From contig NZ_AP024643.1 of assembly GCF_019977195.1 (NCBI RefSeq), positions 2,976,001-3,040,000 on the forward strand: a stretch of DNA of 64,000 bases, read 5' to 3'. Shown one piece after another: positions 34,501 to 42,843 of the stretch. Origin of the DNA: Arthrobacter sp. StoSoilA2. Lineage in GTDB: Bacteria > Actinomycetota > Actinomycetes > Actinomycetales > Micrococcaceae. Position 1 is the first letter of the stretch, and each line of letters opens with the position of its first letter. The position numbers and the translations under genes are program-made. The notes below the pieces were generated by a model. The model made no database searches. It worked only from the letters and a program-made list of their open reading frames with translations, and was not told the origin of the DNA.

Positions 34501-35090
34501 TCTGCGGTGAGGTCGCCAAGACGGGCCAGGTTGGCCTGCATGGCTTCGAGCTTACGGACGGTTTTTTCCTTGCGGCGCCGGTGCTTGAGGATACCTGAGG
34601 CTTCCTCGATGAAACCGCGGCGGTCTTCAGGTGTCGCGTGTAGTACGCGGTCCAACTGGCCTTGGCCGACTATCACGTGCATCTCGCGTCCCAGTCCGGA
34701 ATCGGACAAAAGCTCCTGGATGTCCAGGAGCCGGCAGGGCGCACCGTTGATGGCGTATTCGGAGCCTCCGGTCCGGAAAAGTGTGCGGGAAATCGTGACT
34801 TCGCTGTACTCAATGGGAAGCGCGTTGTCCGCGTTGTCGATGGTCAGGGAAACGTGGGCGCGTCCCAAAGGAGGCCTGCCGGACGTGCCGGCAAAGATGA
34901 CATCTTCCATCTTGCCGCCGCGCAGTGTCTTGGCGCCTTGCTCCCCCATGACCCAGGCCAAGGCATCCACGACGTTGGACTTGCCCGAACCGTTGGGACC
35001 GACGACTGCGGTGACGCCGGGCTCGAAGTCGAACGTCGTGGCCGACGCAAACGACTTGAATCCGCGGACAGTCAGACTTTTCAAATGCAA
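31506..35090 (-). CDS. smc: Chromosome segregation ATPase SMC
   Basis: Condenses the chromosome with ScpA/ScpB. 1,194 residues, normal length. N-terminal head: LKSLTVRGFKSFA and Walker A VVGPNGSGKSNVVDAL (about residue 32). Long coiled coils at about 170-500 and 680-1000 flank the hinge (about 505-660, around GPLAGMLAIEPGYEAAIAAALG). C-terminal head: signature LSGGERSLTAVALL and Walker B PSPFYVMDEVEAALDDTNLG. All ATPase motifs are intact. It heads the smc-ftsY pair. The mutM-rnc genes that usually lie just upstream are here 9 kb away, beyond an accessory block. Confidence 0.97.
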   Translation of the reverse strand: MHLKSLTVRGFKSFASATTFDFEPGVTAVVGPNGSGKSNVVDALAWVMGEQGAKTLRGGKMEDVIFAGTSGRPPLGRAHVSLTIDNADNALPIEYSEVTISRTLFRTGGSEYAINGAPCRLLDIQELLSDSGLGREMHVIVGQGQLDRVLHATPEDRRGFIEEASGILKHRRRKEKTVRKLEAMQANLARLGDLTAEIRRQLTPLGKQAEIARRAQTVQFDVRDARARLLADDLVALTSSLEQDVADEAALKERRQVVEAELGHGRQRQAALEQQAAEATPRLNAARDNWYQLSAGRERLRSLGSLAAERRRLLGSSEAVPDSGRDPEQLERQAAKVRGEQAALEHDILAKQAALLEATVAKDSAEALAAAEDKRLTAMLRAAADRREGLARLAGQVAAARSRAEAAEAERGRLRESLAAGNERRRHAQSEFAALESQVAGVEDGEESLDAEYENATEALDSVLAEIEELKSAEREALRQRDALTARRDALLLGLNRKDGSERLLTGDVQGILGPLAGMLAIEPGYEAAIAAALGSASDALVVGDSTVAVAAIQLLKEDDAGRAALLLADADRGAGEAASPVELPGGSRWAVDVLKVTEPAAQGALALLAGAAVVDDPAGAAALIGEHPELKVVTRTGDVFTSLTAHGGSATAPSLLEIQAAVDDAVAGLQEVTARLERGRFALAGAEARRAEARDRADAALERLHESDARLAAVAERLGHLNSLLRSAVGESERLEASLARAEANIAEARLDLEVAAERLAAAQEAPDEEPSTDRRDELAAQARLARSNEMEARLALRTAEEQVGAVAGRAASLERAAATERRAREEAARRAQRRRAQAQRAGAVVSAVEQALRFIDISVDLAGHERDLAEQAREQLEKELSGVRSGNDSLAKELAELTDSVHKDEMARTQQRLRIEALEARSIEELGLSAEQLVADYGPDQPVPQPAAATTDKWAELRAPVDETGAPLVEGIPFDRAEQEKRLKKAERELAALGKVNPLALEEFAALEERHQFLSSQLEDLKSSRKDLLDIIKEVDNRVQQVFTEAFADTSAQFDRVFARLFPGGEGRLVLTDPNDMLTTGIEVEARPAGKKIKRLSLLSGGERSLTAVALLVAIFKARPSPFYVMDEVEAALDDTNLGRLITIFEELRESSQLIVITHQKRTMEVADALYGVTMRGDGVSTVISQRLGAGA

Positions 35091-35457
35091 GGCGGTTCGG
35101 TTCTCCTGGATGGCCTGTTGTCAGCCCTCGGGGGCGGCTGTATCTCCCTAAATCTACTGCCGTTTGGCCGAAATCCATGGATCTGTAACGGGAAAGCCTT
35201 GCGGCAGGGATGCCGCGCCCCTACACTCCTGCCAAGGGTTACTTGGCGGATTCGCTCCGGTGATCCGGCTTTGACCTGAAGGTCCCTCGGGTTAAGGCTG
35301 GATACGGTCCAGATCTTCGGAAACGATCAGCCAAGTGCAGAACCCGTATTCCATAACTGAAGATCTTGGTTTGACCCTGGCTGGGGAGCGGCAAGCAGGG
35401 ACCGTGCGCTAGACGCGGACCCATATTCGCAATTGGCGTACCACTCCAGGAGTTCTG
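35091..35457. other. Intergenic region between smc and the giant exported protein gene
   Basis: 367 bases without a gene. It should hold the smc promoter (minus) and the promoter of the gene at 35458 (plus). The visible structure is an 8-base perfect inverted repeat AGATCTTC (35311-35318) / GAAGATCT (35359-35366) around a 40-base loop, and AGGAG six bases before the ATG at 35458. I compared it by eye with known riboswitch classes and recognised none. Confidence 0.6.
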
Positions 35458-38400
35458 ATGACCGGTCCTTCAGCTACCCGACCACAGCAAGTCCTCAAAG
35501 GCTTCCTCTTGCCTTTGGTGATTGCCATGGTTGCAGCTTTGCTGCCTCTAACTGCACCGGCGGCCGTCGCAGCGGGGCCTTGCGACCCCGGGATGAATCC
35601 TGTGGTGTGTGAAAACTCCAAACCCGGAAGTCCGTCGTCGGAGTGGGATATCGCCGGGGCGGGCGACGCCGGGATACAGGGATTTTCCACGGAGATCAGT
35701 GTCAACGCCGGGCAGCCCATCAAGTTTAAGATCGATACGAACGCCTCCAACTACACGATTGCCATCTACCGCACAGGCTGGTACGGGGGGAACGGCGCCC
35801 GGAAGATCGCCAACGTGACGCCGTCGGTACTGCGGCAGAACCAGCCCCAGTGCATCAGTGACCTGACTACCGAACTCTATGACTGTGGCAACTGGGCAGT
35901 TTCAGCGACCTGGCAGGTTCCCTCGACGGCTGTCTCGGGCATTTACATAGCTCTCCTGACGCGGCCTGACAACGGAGACCAGAGCCACATCACGTTCATT
36001 GTCCGAAACGATGGCAACCATTCCGACGTCGTCTTCCAGACCTCCGACACAACATGGCAGGCGTACAACGGTTACGGCGGCTCCAACTTCTACCAGGGCG
36101 CGGCCAACGGCAGAGCCTACAAACTCAGTTACAACCGTCCCATGGACACCCGTGGCGGGATCGGCGGACGGGACTTCTACTTCGCCAACGAGTATCCGAT
36201 GGTTCGCTTCCTGGAACAGAATGGCTACGACGTCAGCTACATAAGTGGCTTGGATACCGACCGCAGCGGCGCCCAGTTGCTTAATCACAAGGTCTTCCTG
36301 TCGGTGGGCCATGATGAGTACTGGTCCGGCCCGCAACGCGCTGCCGTCACCGCAGCCAGGGACGCGGGCGTAAACCTGCAGTTCCTCTCCGGCAATGAGA
36401 TGTACTGGCACACGCGTTTCGAGGCGTCCACGGTTGATGGCGGCGCCGGCCGCACTTTGACCTGCTACAAGGAGACGTGGGCCAACACCAAGAGCGACCC
36501 CAGTACCCAGTGGACCGGCACGTGGCGTGACCCGCGGTTTGCATCGCAAAGCGCTGGCGCGGGCTTACCGGAGAACGGGCTTACCGGAACTCTCTACATG
36601 TCCAACTACACTGACCTGCCCGTGACCGTCTCGGCCGAGGAAGGGAAGACGAGGCTGTGGCGTAATACATCCCTGACGTCGCTGCCGGCAGGTTCCTCGG
36701 CGGCTTTGGCCCCCCACACCATCGGATATGAATCCAACGAGGACCTGGACAATGGATTCCGGCCAGCGGGCCTGATCCAGCTGTCCACCACAGTAGGGGA
36801 CGTTGACCAGTACCTGCAGGACTTCGGCAACACGGTCAAGCCGGGCCGCACAACACATCATCTGACTCTCTACCGTGCCCCCAGCGGCGCCTTGGTGTTC
36901 TCAGCCGGCAGCGTCCAATGGACCTGGGGCCTGGACCAGGAACACGACGGCGATGGCGCAGCGGCCGATCCCCGGATGCGGCAGGCCCAAGCGAACCTGC
37001 TGGCCGACATGGGTGCCCAACCCGCTACACGGGCAGCGGGCATCGTCGCCGCAACGGCCAGCACGGATCGAACCGGGCCAACCGTCTCCATTGCCGCACC
37101 CGCCAACGCTGCCTCCATTGCCCACGGAACAAGCGTTACCGTTTCCGGTACTGCCTCAGACAGCGGCGGCGTCGTGGCCGGCGTCGAGGTGTCAACGGAC
37201 GGTGGCACTACGTGGCACCCTGCCCAAGGCAAGCAGAACTGGACCTACACCTACATCCAGAAAGGCCTCTCAGCGGCCACTGTCCAGGTCCGGGCCATCG
37301 ATGACAGCGCCAACATTGGTGCCGCTTCCACCCGGAACCTCACCATTACCGGCCCCTACAGCGTCTTCGGCCAGACTGTCCCTGCCATCCAGGACTCCGG
37401 CGACGCCGGGGCCTATGAACTGGGACTGCGCTTCTCGCCAACTGTGGATGGTTTCGTCACGGGCGTGAGGTTCTACAAGAGCCAGGCCAATACAGGCACG
37501 CACATCGGCTCGCTCTGGAGCGGCTCAGGCGAGCGCCTGGCCACGGCCACTTTCAGCAACGAAACAACGTCCGGTTGGCAGCAGGTCCTCTTCAGCCAGG
37601 CCGTCCCTGTGGCAGCCGGGCAAACTTACACGGTTTCTTACTGGGCCCCGAACGGCCACTATGCCAGCAAGGAATACCAGTGGGCCTACAGTGGCTGGAC
37701 GGATGCGCCGTTGACAGTTGCCGGCGGCTTCGGTGCCCAGCCTGCGGGCGTCTACAGCGGTTCGGGATTCCCGATCGCCAGCTACAACGGCGGCCACTAC
37801 TTCGTTGACGCCCTTTTCAGCACGGTTGACACCACGCCGATGACGGTTTCCGGACAAACGCCTTACCCGTCCTCCTCCAGCGTTTCCGTCAATACCAAGG
37901 TCAGTGCCGTGTTCTCCAAACCGGTTACTGCATCCAGCGTCCAGCTGACGTTGAAGTCCTCCTCCGGCACCGTGGCGGGCACCACGGCGTACGACTCAGC
38001 CACGCGTAGGGCGACGTTCACGCCGTCATCTGCCTTGGCCTTCAGCACGACGTACACGGCAACCCTGACAGGGACCGATTCGATCGGCGGATCAGTAACT
38101 GCCGGCGGAACCTGGTCCTTCACGACGGCGGCAACCTTGCCGGTCGCCGGGGATTGCCCGTGCAGTCTCTTCGATGACAGCGTTACACCCGGCATTGCCG
38201 AGATCCGGGACGGAGTTCCACTAACTCTTGGCGTGCGTTTCTCCAGCATCAGGGCCGGCGAAGTCACGGGCGTCAGGTTCTACAAGTCGGCCGGCAACAC
38301 CGGCACCCACAACGGGGCGCTGTACACCGCGTCCGGACAACAGCTGGCGACAGTCACTTTCGCCAATGAGAGTGCTTCCGGATGGCAAACAGCGATCTTC

Positions 38401-40344
38401 GGCCAGCCGGTCCCGATCGCTGCCAACACGGACTACATTGTGTCCTACACGTCCCTGACGGGCACGTACTCCGCAACCACCAACGGCTTCGGTTCAGGCA
38501 TGAGTGTTGGACCTTTGCGCACAGATTCGGATGCTGGTGCCTACACGTACAGCGGAGGCTTCCCGGCTTCCCGTTCAACCGCCAGCTACCTGGTTGACGT
38601 CGTGGCCATGATTCCACCGCCTGCCTTCACGGCAAGCGCACAGTCGCCTTTGCCTGGCGCGTCCAGTGTCCCGCTGGACAGCAAGGTCAGCGCCGTACTT
38701 TCTGAAGCAGCCACACCGTCAAGCGTCACGCTCGGGGTGAAAACCGCCAGTGGCGCCGCCGTCGCTGGAACAACAAGCTATGACCAAACAACGCGCCAGG
38801 TGACGTTCACCCCCGCCTCGCCTCTCGCCGCTGGTACGTCATACACGGCCACTCTGGCTGCGACGTCGTCTGCCTCCGGGCAGCAATTGACCGGAGGCAC
38901 CTGGACCTTCACCACAGTTCCAGCTCCGCGCATACCGGGCTCGTGCCCATGCACCCTGTACCAGGACAGCGTCACGCCGACCACTGCCGAGGTTGACGAT
39001 GGTGCACCGCTGACGCTGGGTGTCCGTTTCTCCAGCGACACAACAGGACAGGTGACGGGCATCCGCTTCTACAAGTCCGCTGGAAACACCGGGACGCATA
39101 CGGGTTCGCTCTACTCCGGTGCCGGACAGCTCCTTGCATCGGTCACGTTTACCAACGAGTCGAGCATGGGTTGGCAGACGGCAACCTTCAGCCAACCAGT
39201 CAATATTGCCGCTGACACTGAATACGTGGTGGCCTACAAGTCGCCGACCGGCAAGTACTCCTACACGGCCAACGGCTTCGGTGAAGGTCTCACCAGTGGA
39301 CCCCTGCGAACCGCTTCAGACGCAGGAGCGTTCTCTTACAGCAGCGATTTCCCGAACGTGCCTTCCACAGCAAGTTATCTGGTGGACCTGGTGCTCGCGG
39401 TGCCCGAACCCCCACTGACGGTCACGGCCCAGGTGCCGGCACCTGGCGCTACGGGCATCCCCACCGACGTCAAACCCTCGATAACGCTGTCCTCGGCTAT
39501 CCGGTCCGGAGCGTCGATGGCATTGACTGCCAATGGCGCATCCGTAGCGGGCACCACCGCCTTGTCCGCTGACAGCCGGACGGTGACGTTTACGCCGACC
39601 ACGGCCCTGCCCAGCAGCGCGTCGGTATCCGTCAGCGTGACGAACGTGGTTTCGCAACAGGGTCAAACCCTGCCGCCGACCAGCTGGCAGTTCACTACAG
39701 CCAGCCCCACTGTGCAACAGTCCACCATCTTTGGGTCGCTGCTACCGCAAGTGGCCTCGGCTTCGGAAACGAAAGCGGTGGAACTGGGGACCGCATTCAC
39801 CGTTTCCCAGGCAGGCAACGTGACAGGCATTCGTTTCTATAAAGGCACCGGGAATACCGGGACCCATGTTGGGTCGCTGTGGAACGCGTCCGGCACCCGC
39901 CTGGCACAAGTGACCTTCGTCAACGAGACGGCTACTGGATGGCAAACAGCCACACTGTCCACACCAGTAGCGCTGGTGACGGGTCAGAGATACGTGGTGT
40001 CCTACCGGGCACCCAATGGCAGATACTCCTACACCACCGGCTTCTTTAACCAAACGTGGACCAGTGGCGTCTTCACGGCTTCCGGACCGGACAACGGCCT
40101 GTACCGCTATGGTGCCTCTGGAGCTATGCCAAGCAGTTCCTGGAATGCCACGAACTACTTTGTGGACGTGGTCTACTCCACCACTACCGCTCAAGCGCAA
40201 ACCCAGGCGAGCGCTACAGCGACTCCGACGCCGACCCCAACGGCCACCACGACAACAACGGCAACCCCAACAGCCACTCCCAGTCCGACCCCAACCTCCA
40301 CGCAATCAGGTGGTTTGGTCTGCGGCCTCCTTGGAATCTGCTGA
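35458..40344 (+). CDS. Giant exported multidomain protein: dimethylformamidase-like domain plus four DUF4082 modules
   Basis: 1,628 residues. Signal peptide at residues 1-38 (VIAMVAALLPLTAPAAVAA). Residues about 60-545 resemble the N,N-dimethylformamidase large-subunit domain (WQAYNGYGGSNFYQG, FLSVGHDEYWS, FLSGNEMYWHTRFE); enzymatic activity is unproven. Residues 545-630 are Ig-like (ISIAAPANAASIAHGTSVTV-type). Then DUF4082 modules at about 636-787, 900-1048, 1164-1314 and 1422-1575 (each with VTGxRFYKSxxNTGTH) alternate with three Big_5-like Ig domains ending WTFTT. Modules 2 and 3 are nearly alike, including a CPC pair. A Thr/Pro-rich linker (1580-1617) ends in GGLVCGLLGIC. Probably a cell-surface or extracellular carbohydrate-related protein; similar architectures occur near exopolysaccharide genes. 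AGGAG six bases before the ATG supports the start. Confidence 0.85.
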   Translation: MTGPSATRPQQVLKGFLLPLVIAMVAALLPLTAPAAVAAGPCDPGMNPVVCENSKPGSPSSEWDIAGAGDAGIQGFSTEISVNAGQPIKFKIDTNASNYTIAIYRTGWYGGNGARKIANVTPSVLRQNQPQCISDLTTELYDCGNWAVSATWQVPSTAVSGIYIALLTRPDNGDQSHITFIVRNDGNHSDVVFQTSDTTWQAYNGYGGSNFYQGAANGRAYKLSYNRPMDTRGGIGGRDFYFANEYPMVRFLEQNGYDVSYISGLDTDRSGAQLLNHKVFLSVGHDEYWSGPQRAAVTAARDAGVNLQFLSGNEMYWHTRFEASTVDGGAGRTLTCYKETWANTKSDPSTQWTGTWRDPRFASQSAGAGLPENGLTGTLYMSNYTDLPVTVSAEEGKTRLWRNTSLTSLPAGSSAALAPHTIGYESNEDLDNGFRPAGLIQLSTTVGDVDQYLQDFGNTVKPGRTTHHLTLYRAPSGALVFSAGSVQWTWGLDQEHDGDGAAADPRMRQAQANLLADMGAQPATRAAGIVAATASTDRTGPTVSIAAPANAASIAHGTSVTVSGTASDSGGVVAGVEVSTDGGTTWHPAQGKQNWTYTYIQKGLSAATVQVRAIDDSANIGAASTRNLTITGPYSVFGQTVPAIQDSGDAGAYELGLRFSPTVDGFVTGVRFYKSQANTGTHIGSLWSGSGERLATATFSNETTSGWQQVLFSQAVPVAAGQTYTVSYWAPNGHYASKEYQWAYSGWTDAPLTVAGGFGAQPAGVYSGSGFPIASYNGGHYFVDALFSTVDTTPMTVSGQTPYPSSSSVSVNTKVSAVFSKPVTASSVQLTLKSSSGTVAGTTAYDSATRRATFTPSSALAFSTTYTATLTGTDSIGGSVTAGGTWSFTTAATLPVAGDCPCSLFDDSVTPGIAEIRDGVPLTLGVRFSSIRAGEVTGVRFYKSAGNTGTHNGALYTASGQQLATVTFANESASGWQTAIFGQPVPIAANTDYIVSYTSLTGTYSATTNGFGSGMSVGPLRTDSDAGAYTYSGGFPASRSTASYLVDVVAMIPPPAFTASAQSPLPGASSVPLDSKVSAVLSEAATPSSVTLGVKTASGAAVAGTTSYDQTTRQVTFTPASPLAAGTSYTATLAATSSASGQQLTGGTWTFTTVPAPRIPGSCPCTLYQDSVTPTTAEVDDGAPLTLGVRFSSDTTGQVTGIRFYKSAGNTGTHTGSLYSGAGQLLASVTFTNESSMGWQTATFSQPVNIAADTEYVVAYKSPTGKYSYTANGFGEGLTSGPLRTASDAGAFSYSSDFPNVPSTASYLVDLVLAVPEPPLTVTAQVPAPGATGIPTDVKPSITLSSAIRSGASMALTANGASVAGTTALSADSRTVTFTPTTALPSSASVSVSVTNVVSQQGQTLPPTSWQFTTASPTVQQSTIFGSLLPQVASASETKAVELGTAFTVSQAGNVTGIRFYKGTGNTGTHVGSLWNASGTRLAQVTFVNETATGWQTATLSTPVALVTGQRYVVSYRAPNGRYSYTTGFFNQTWTSGVFTASGPDNGLYRYGASGAMPSSSWNATNYFVDVVYSTTTAQAQTQASATATPTPTPTATTTTTATPTATPSPTPTSTQSGGLVCGLLGIC

Positions 40345-40377
40345 GGATCTGCTGATGCGCTAAGCCCGCCCCGATCT

Positions 40378-40422
40378 GCCGGCGTCCGGCCCCCTTGAAC
40401 TCCAGGGCCGGACGTCGGCATT
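40378..40422 (+). terminator. Terminator of the giant exported protein gene
   Basis: A 15-bp stem with one mismatch (40378-40392 with 40405-40419), followed by ATTTAA on the plus strand. It lies 33 bases after the stop and could also stop the convergent operon. Confidence 0.8.
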
Positions 40423-40461
40423 TAAGCATCAACCCAGCGCAGCCCTTCAGCGGGCTACGTC

Positions 40462-40499
40462 TTTATCGAACTACGCTGGGTTTATCGAACTACGCTGGG
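40462..40499. repeat. 19-bp perfect tandem duplication at a gene's 3' end
   Basis: TTTATCGAACTACGCTGGG occurs twice head to tail (40462-40480, 40481-40499). On the minus strand each copy encodes the last residues PSVVR plus the stop of the gene ending at 40482, so the duplicate lies just past the stop in the 3' untranslated region. Confidence 0.95.
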
Positions 40500-41519
40500 C
40501 GACCACGCATGGGGGATAAACAGGCTGGGCTGTGACGCCGGATCCGTCCCCAGCTTCCAGATATTGCTGTCACCTGGGATATTTTCGTCGGCCAATCCGT
40601 AAAGCAGGTTTTGGTTGTCCAACCATTCGATTTGGTCATCCACGCTTCGCTTCTCCGAAAGAACAGTTTCCCGTCCCGTAGCCAAGTCAAGCAGTGCGAC
40701 TTTCCAGTGCGCAGTCAACGGCCCGGCGTCGTTCTTCTTGTAGGCAATCCGTGTGCCATCCGGTGAGATGGACGGGCACTCGACGTTATCGTGGACCGCA
40801 GTCAGGGTCTTGGCCGACAAACTGCCACGAACAAGCCAGATACGCCCCGAGGAAGCCGCAGTGGCGTAGAAGACGTCGCTTTGCCCAGGTGCAAAGGTAA
40901 CCCCCCAAATGTTTCTGTCCGTGGCCTGCAAGCGCTCGCCGTTGACTATCAGTGCGAAGTCCTCCAGATTCCCCGAACCACCTGAACCACCCGCAGTTAA
41001 GTTGATTTCAGTAGCGGTGGAGAACCCTGCAGTCGCATATGAATGGCCTGTGACGAAGACAGTGGTTGCAATCATGGAGCCGTCCGCACTGATCCGCGTG
41101 CGGCTCGGTATCCCCGGCACAGGCCATGCCCGTTGCTGTTGCCAGTCACGATCCAGGACGGCGGCTTCGAACGCGGTCACGAGGCCACGGTTCGTTTTGA
41201 GGCAAATTACCGTGGACACGGTTCCGTAGACCCTGTCGCAGGCCTGTTCGCTCACCGCGCGCGTTCCGTCAGGCGAGGACAACGCTACGGTAGCGGCATT
41301 ACCGTACCCCTGTCCGCCTGCCGTGTTCCGAAAAAGGACGAACGGAACATCCGGCAACGGCTGGCCTGCAGTGACCCCTACGGACGGCGCGGCAGTGCGG
41401 CTCTGCTCAAACCGCTGGTAGGCGCCAACCGCATAAATACCCGCCGCAGCGAGCACCACCGCCGTTACCGCAAGGAGGATGGCCCACCGCAGCCTCCCGC
41501 CAGTGAAGGTAGTGCTCAT
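40482..41519 (-). CDS. Membrane-anchored beta-propeller (TolB/PD40-like) protein of unknown function
   Basis: 345 residues from ATG 41519, which overlaps the TGA of the MFS gene (ATGA). One N-terminal membrane segment (residues 12-34, WAILLAVTAVVLAAAGIYAV) with an outside C-terminal domain. The body repeats TolB-type blades; the clearest is CPSISPDGTRIAYKK, matching the PD40 consensus. No catalytic motif. It is the last gene of a four-gene envelope operon and faces the giant exported protein gene. TolB-like propellers usually bind a partner protein or glycan; the partner is unknown. Confidence 0.8.
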   Translation of the reverse strand: MSTTFTGGRLRWAILLAVTAVVLAAAGIYAVGAYQRFEQSRTAAPSVGVTAGQPLPDVPFVLFRNTAGGQGYGNAATVALSSPDGTRAVSEQACDRVYGTVSTVICLKTNRGLVTAFEAAVLDRDWQQQRAWPVPGIPSRTRISADGSMIATTVFVTGHSYATAGFSTATEINLTAGGSGGSGNLEDFALIVNGERLQATDRNIWGVTFAPGQSDVFYATAASSGRIWLVRGSLSAKTLTAVHDNVECPSISPDGTRIAYKKNDAGPLTAHWKVALLDLATGRETVLSEKRSVDDQIEWLDNQNLLYGLADENIPGDSNIWKLGTDPASQPSLFIPHAWSPSVVR

Positions 41520-42835
41520 TCGCTGCCCAGCTTTGGCCTTGCCCCAGGAAGGATGAAGACGACCGCCACCACGGCGCATGCCAACAACGCTCCGGCCGCA
41601 ACCATGGCTGTGGAGGCTCCTACTGCGTACCAGAGAACGCCAAAACCGGCCGAGGCTGTCATCCTGCTCAGCGCAACCACCGTCTGTGCAGAGGCGATGC
41701 CTGTAGCCAGCTTCCCCGATGGAGTCAACTGGCTGGCCAGTGCCGCCAGCACACCGTCAGTGGCTGCGTAGAACCCGCCAAGAAGGATCAGGCAGCCCAC
41801 GGTGCTCCATAGGCCACCGAAAGGCGCCGCCGCCAGGAAGTAGCAGGCAAGCAGCGCGATGTGGCCTCCCACGAAGACCGGTACCCTGCCCACCCGGTCG
41901 GCCAGCCGCCCCAGCGGAATCGCAAACGCCAGGAACACAATGTTGGTGCCGACGAAAAGCAACGGAAACCACTGCACTGCAAAGGAATCCCGATCCTGCA
42001 AAACGAGGTAGATGAAACCATCACCAATGGTCAGCAACCCAAGGAGACCCGCAGAGATCAATAGCTTGCCCAGGCCCGGCTCCCGCAGGTGGCTCCACGA
42101 GAACGCGAAGAGCCGGGGGCCTTTCTTCCGGGAGCTGGCTGTTTGTTCGGCACCGCTGTTCGCTTCAATCCCTTTTAGCCCATCCGCCCGAAGGTCCGGC
42201 ACCACCAGCCCGAGAACTGCTACGCCGATGACTGCAAAGGCCAACGACACCACAAAAACGGTGCTGAACCCGTTGGGGATCAACAGCAACACGAGGAAGG
42301 CAATCATTGGCCCTGCGGCCGCTCCAATGTTGTCCAACATCCTGTGCACGCCAAAGGAACGGGCCAAGTGTTCCGGTTGCGCTGAAACAGTGATCAGCGC
42401 ATCACGTGGAGCCGTGCGAATGCCTTTGCCGATCCTGTCCCCGGTCACAATGGCTGCAATGGCCCAGAACCCTCCTGCGAACAGGAAACCTATCCTGGCG
42501 AGCATGGACAACCCATAGCCGGCCAATGCGATCCGTTTCGGGTGTCCGCTGCGGTCCGATGCCCAGCCCGCCGCGATCCTGACAATTGCACTCGCGCCTT
42601 GGTTAATGCCGTCAATGAATCCGAAAGCGATGGTTGACAGGCCCAGAAATCCTGTCACATACAGCGGGAGGATTGCCGTCACGGACTCGGACGACACGTC
42701 CGTCACCATGCTGACAAGGCCTAGCCACAGGATGACCGGAGACAAACGAAACGGCACCTCGCTGGATAGTGCCGTCGTGGCTCCGCGGGGCTTTTCCCGT
42801 TTGCCACCGCTGCGATCCGAAAGTGAGATGTACAT
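41516..42835 (-). CDS. Major facilitator superfamily transporter of the envelope operon
   Basis: 439 residues, about 12 membrane segments with a 35-residue cytosolic loop in the middle (SGAEQTASSRKKGPRLF). Motif A is seen as IAAGWASDRSGHPKRIALAG and in the second half as PLGRLADRVGRVPVFVGG. The substrate cannot be read. It lies eight bases after the Ser/Pro-rich exported protein gene and overlaps the propeller gene by four bases, so it is cotranslated with a partner on each side. It is unlike the MFS gene at 28980 apart from fold. Confidence 0.88.
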   Translation of the reverse strand: MYISLSDRSGGKREKPRGATTALSSEVPFRLSPVILWLGLVSMVTDVSSESVTAILPLYVTGFLGLSTIAFGFIDGINQGASAIVRIAAGWASDRSGHPKRIALAGYGLSMLARIGFLFAGGFWAIAAIVTGDRIGKGIRTAPRDALITVSAQPEHLARSFGVHRMLDNIGAAAGPMIAFLVLLLIPNGFSTVFVVSLAFAVIGVAVLGLVVPDLRADGLKGIEANSGAEQTASSRKKGPRLFAFSWSHLREPGLGKLLISAGLLGLLTIGDGFIYLVLQDRDSFAVQWFPLLFVGTNIVFLAFAIPLGRLADRVGRVPVFVGGHIALLACYFLAAAPFGGLWSTVGCLILLGGFYAATDGVLAALASQLTPSGKLATGIASAQTVVALSRMTASAGFGVLWYAVGASTAMVAAGALLACAVVAVVFILPGARPKLGSE

Positions 42836-42843
42836 GCGTGCCC

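Noticed and set aside
35091..35457. Possible riboswitch before the giant exported gene
   Set aside because: Compared by eye with c-di-AMP, c-di-GMP, cobalamin and SAM classes; none of their conserved cores is present.
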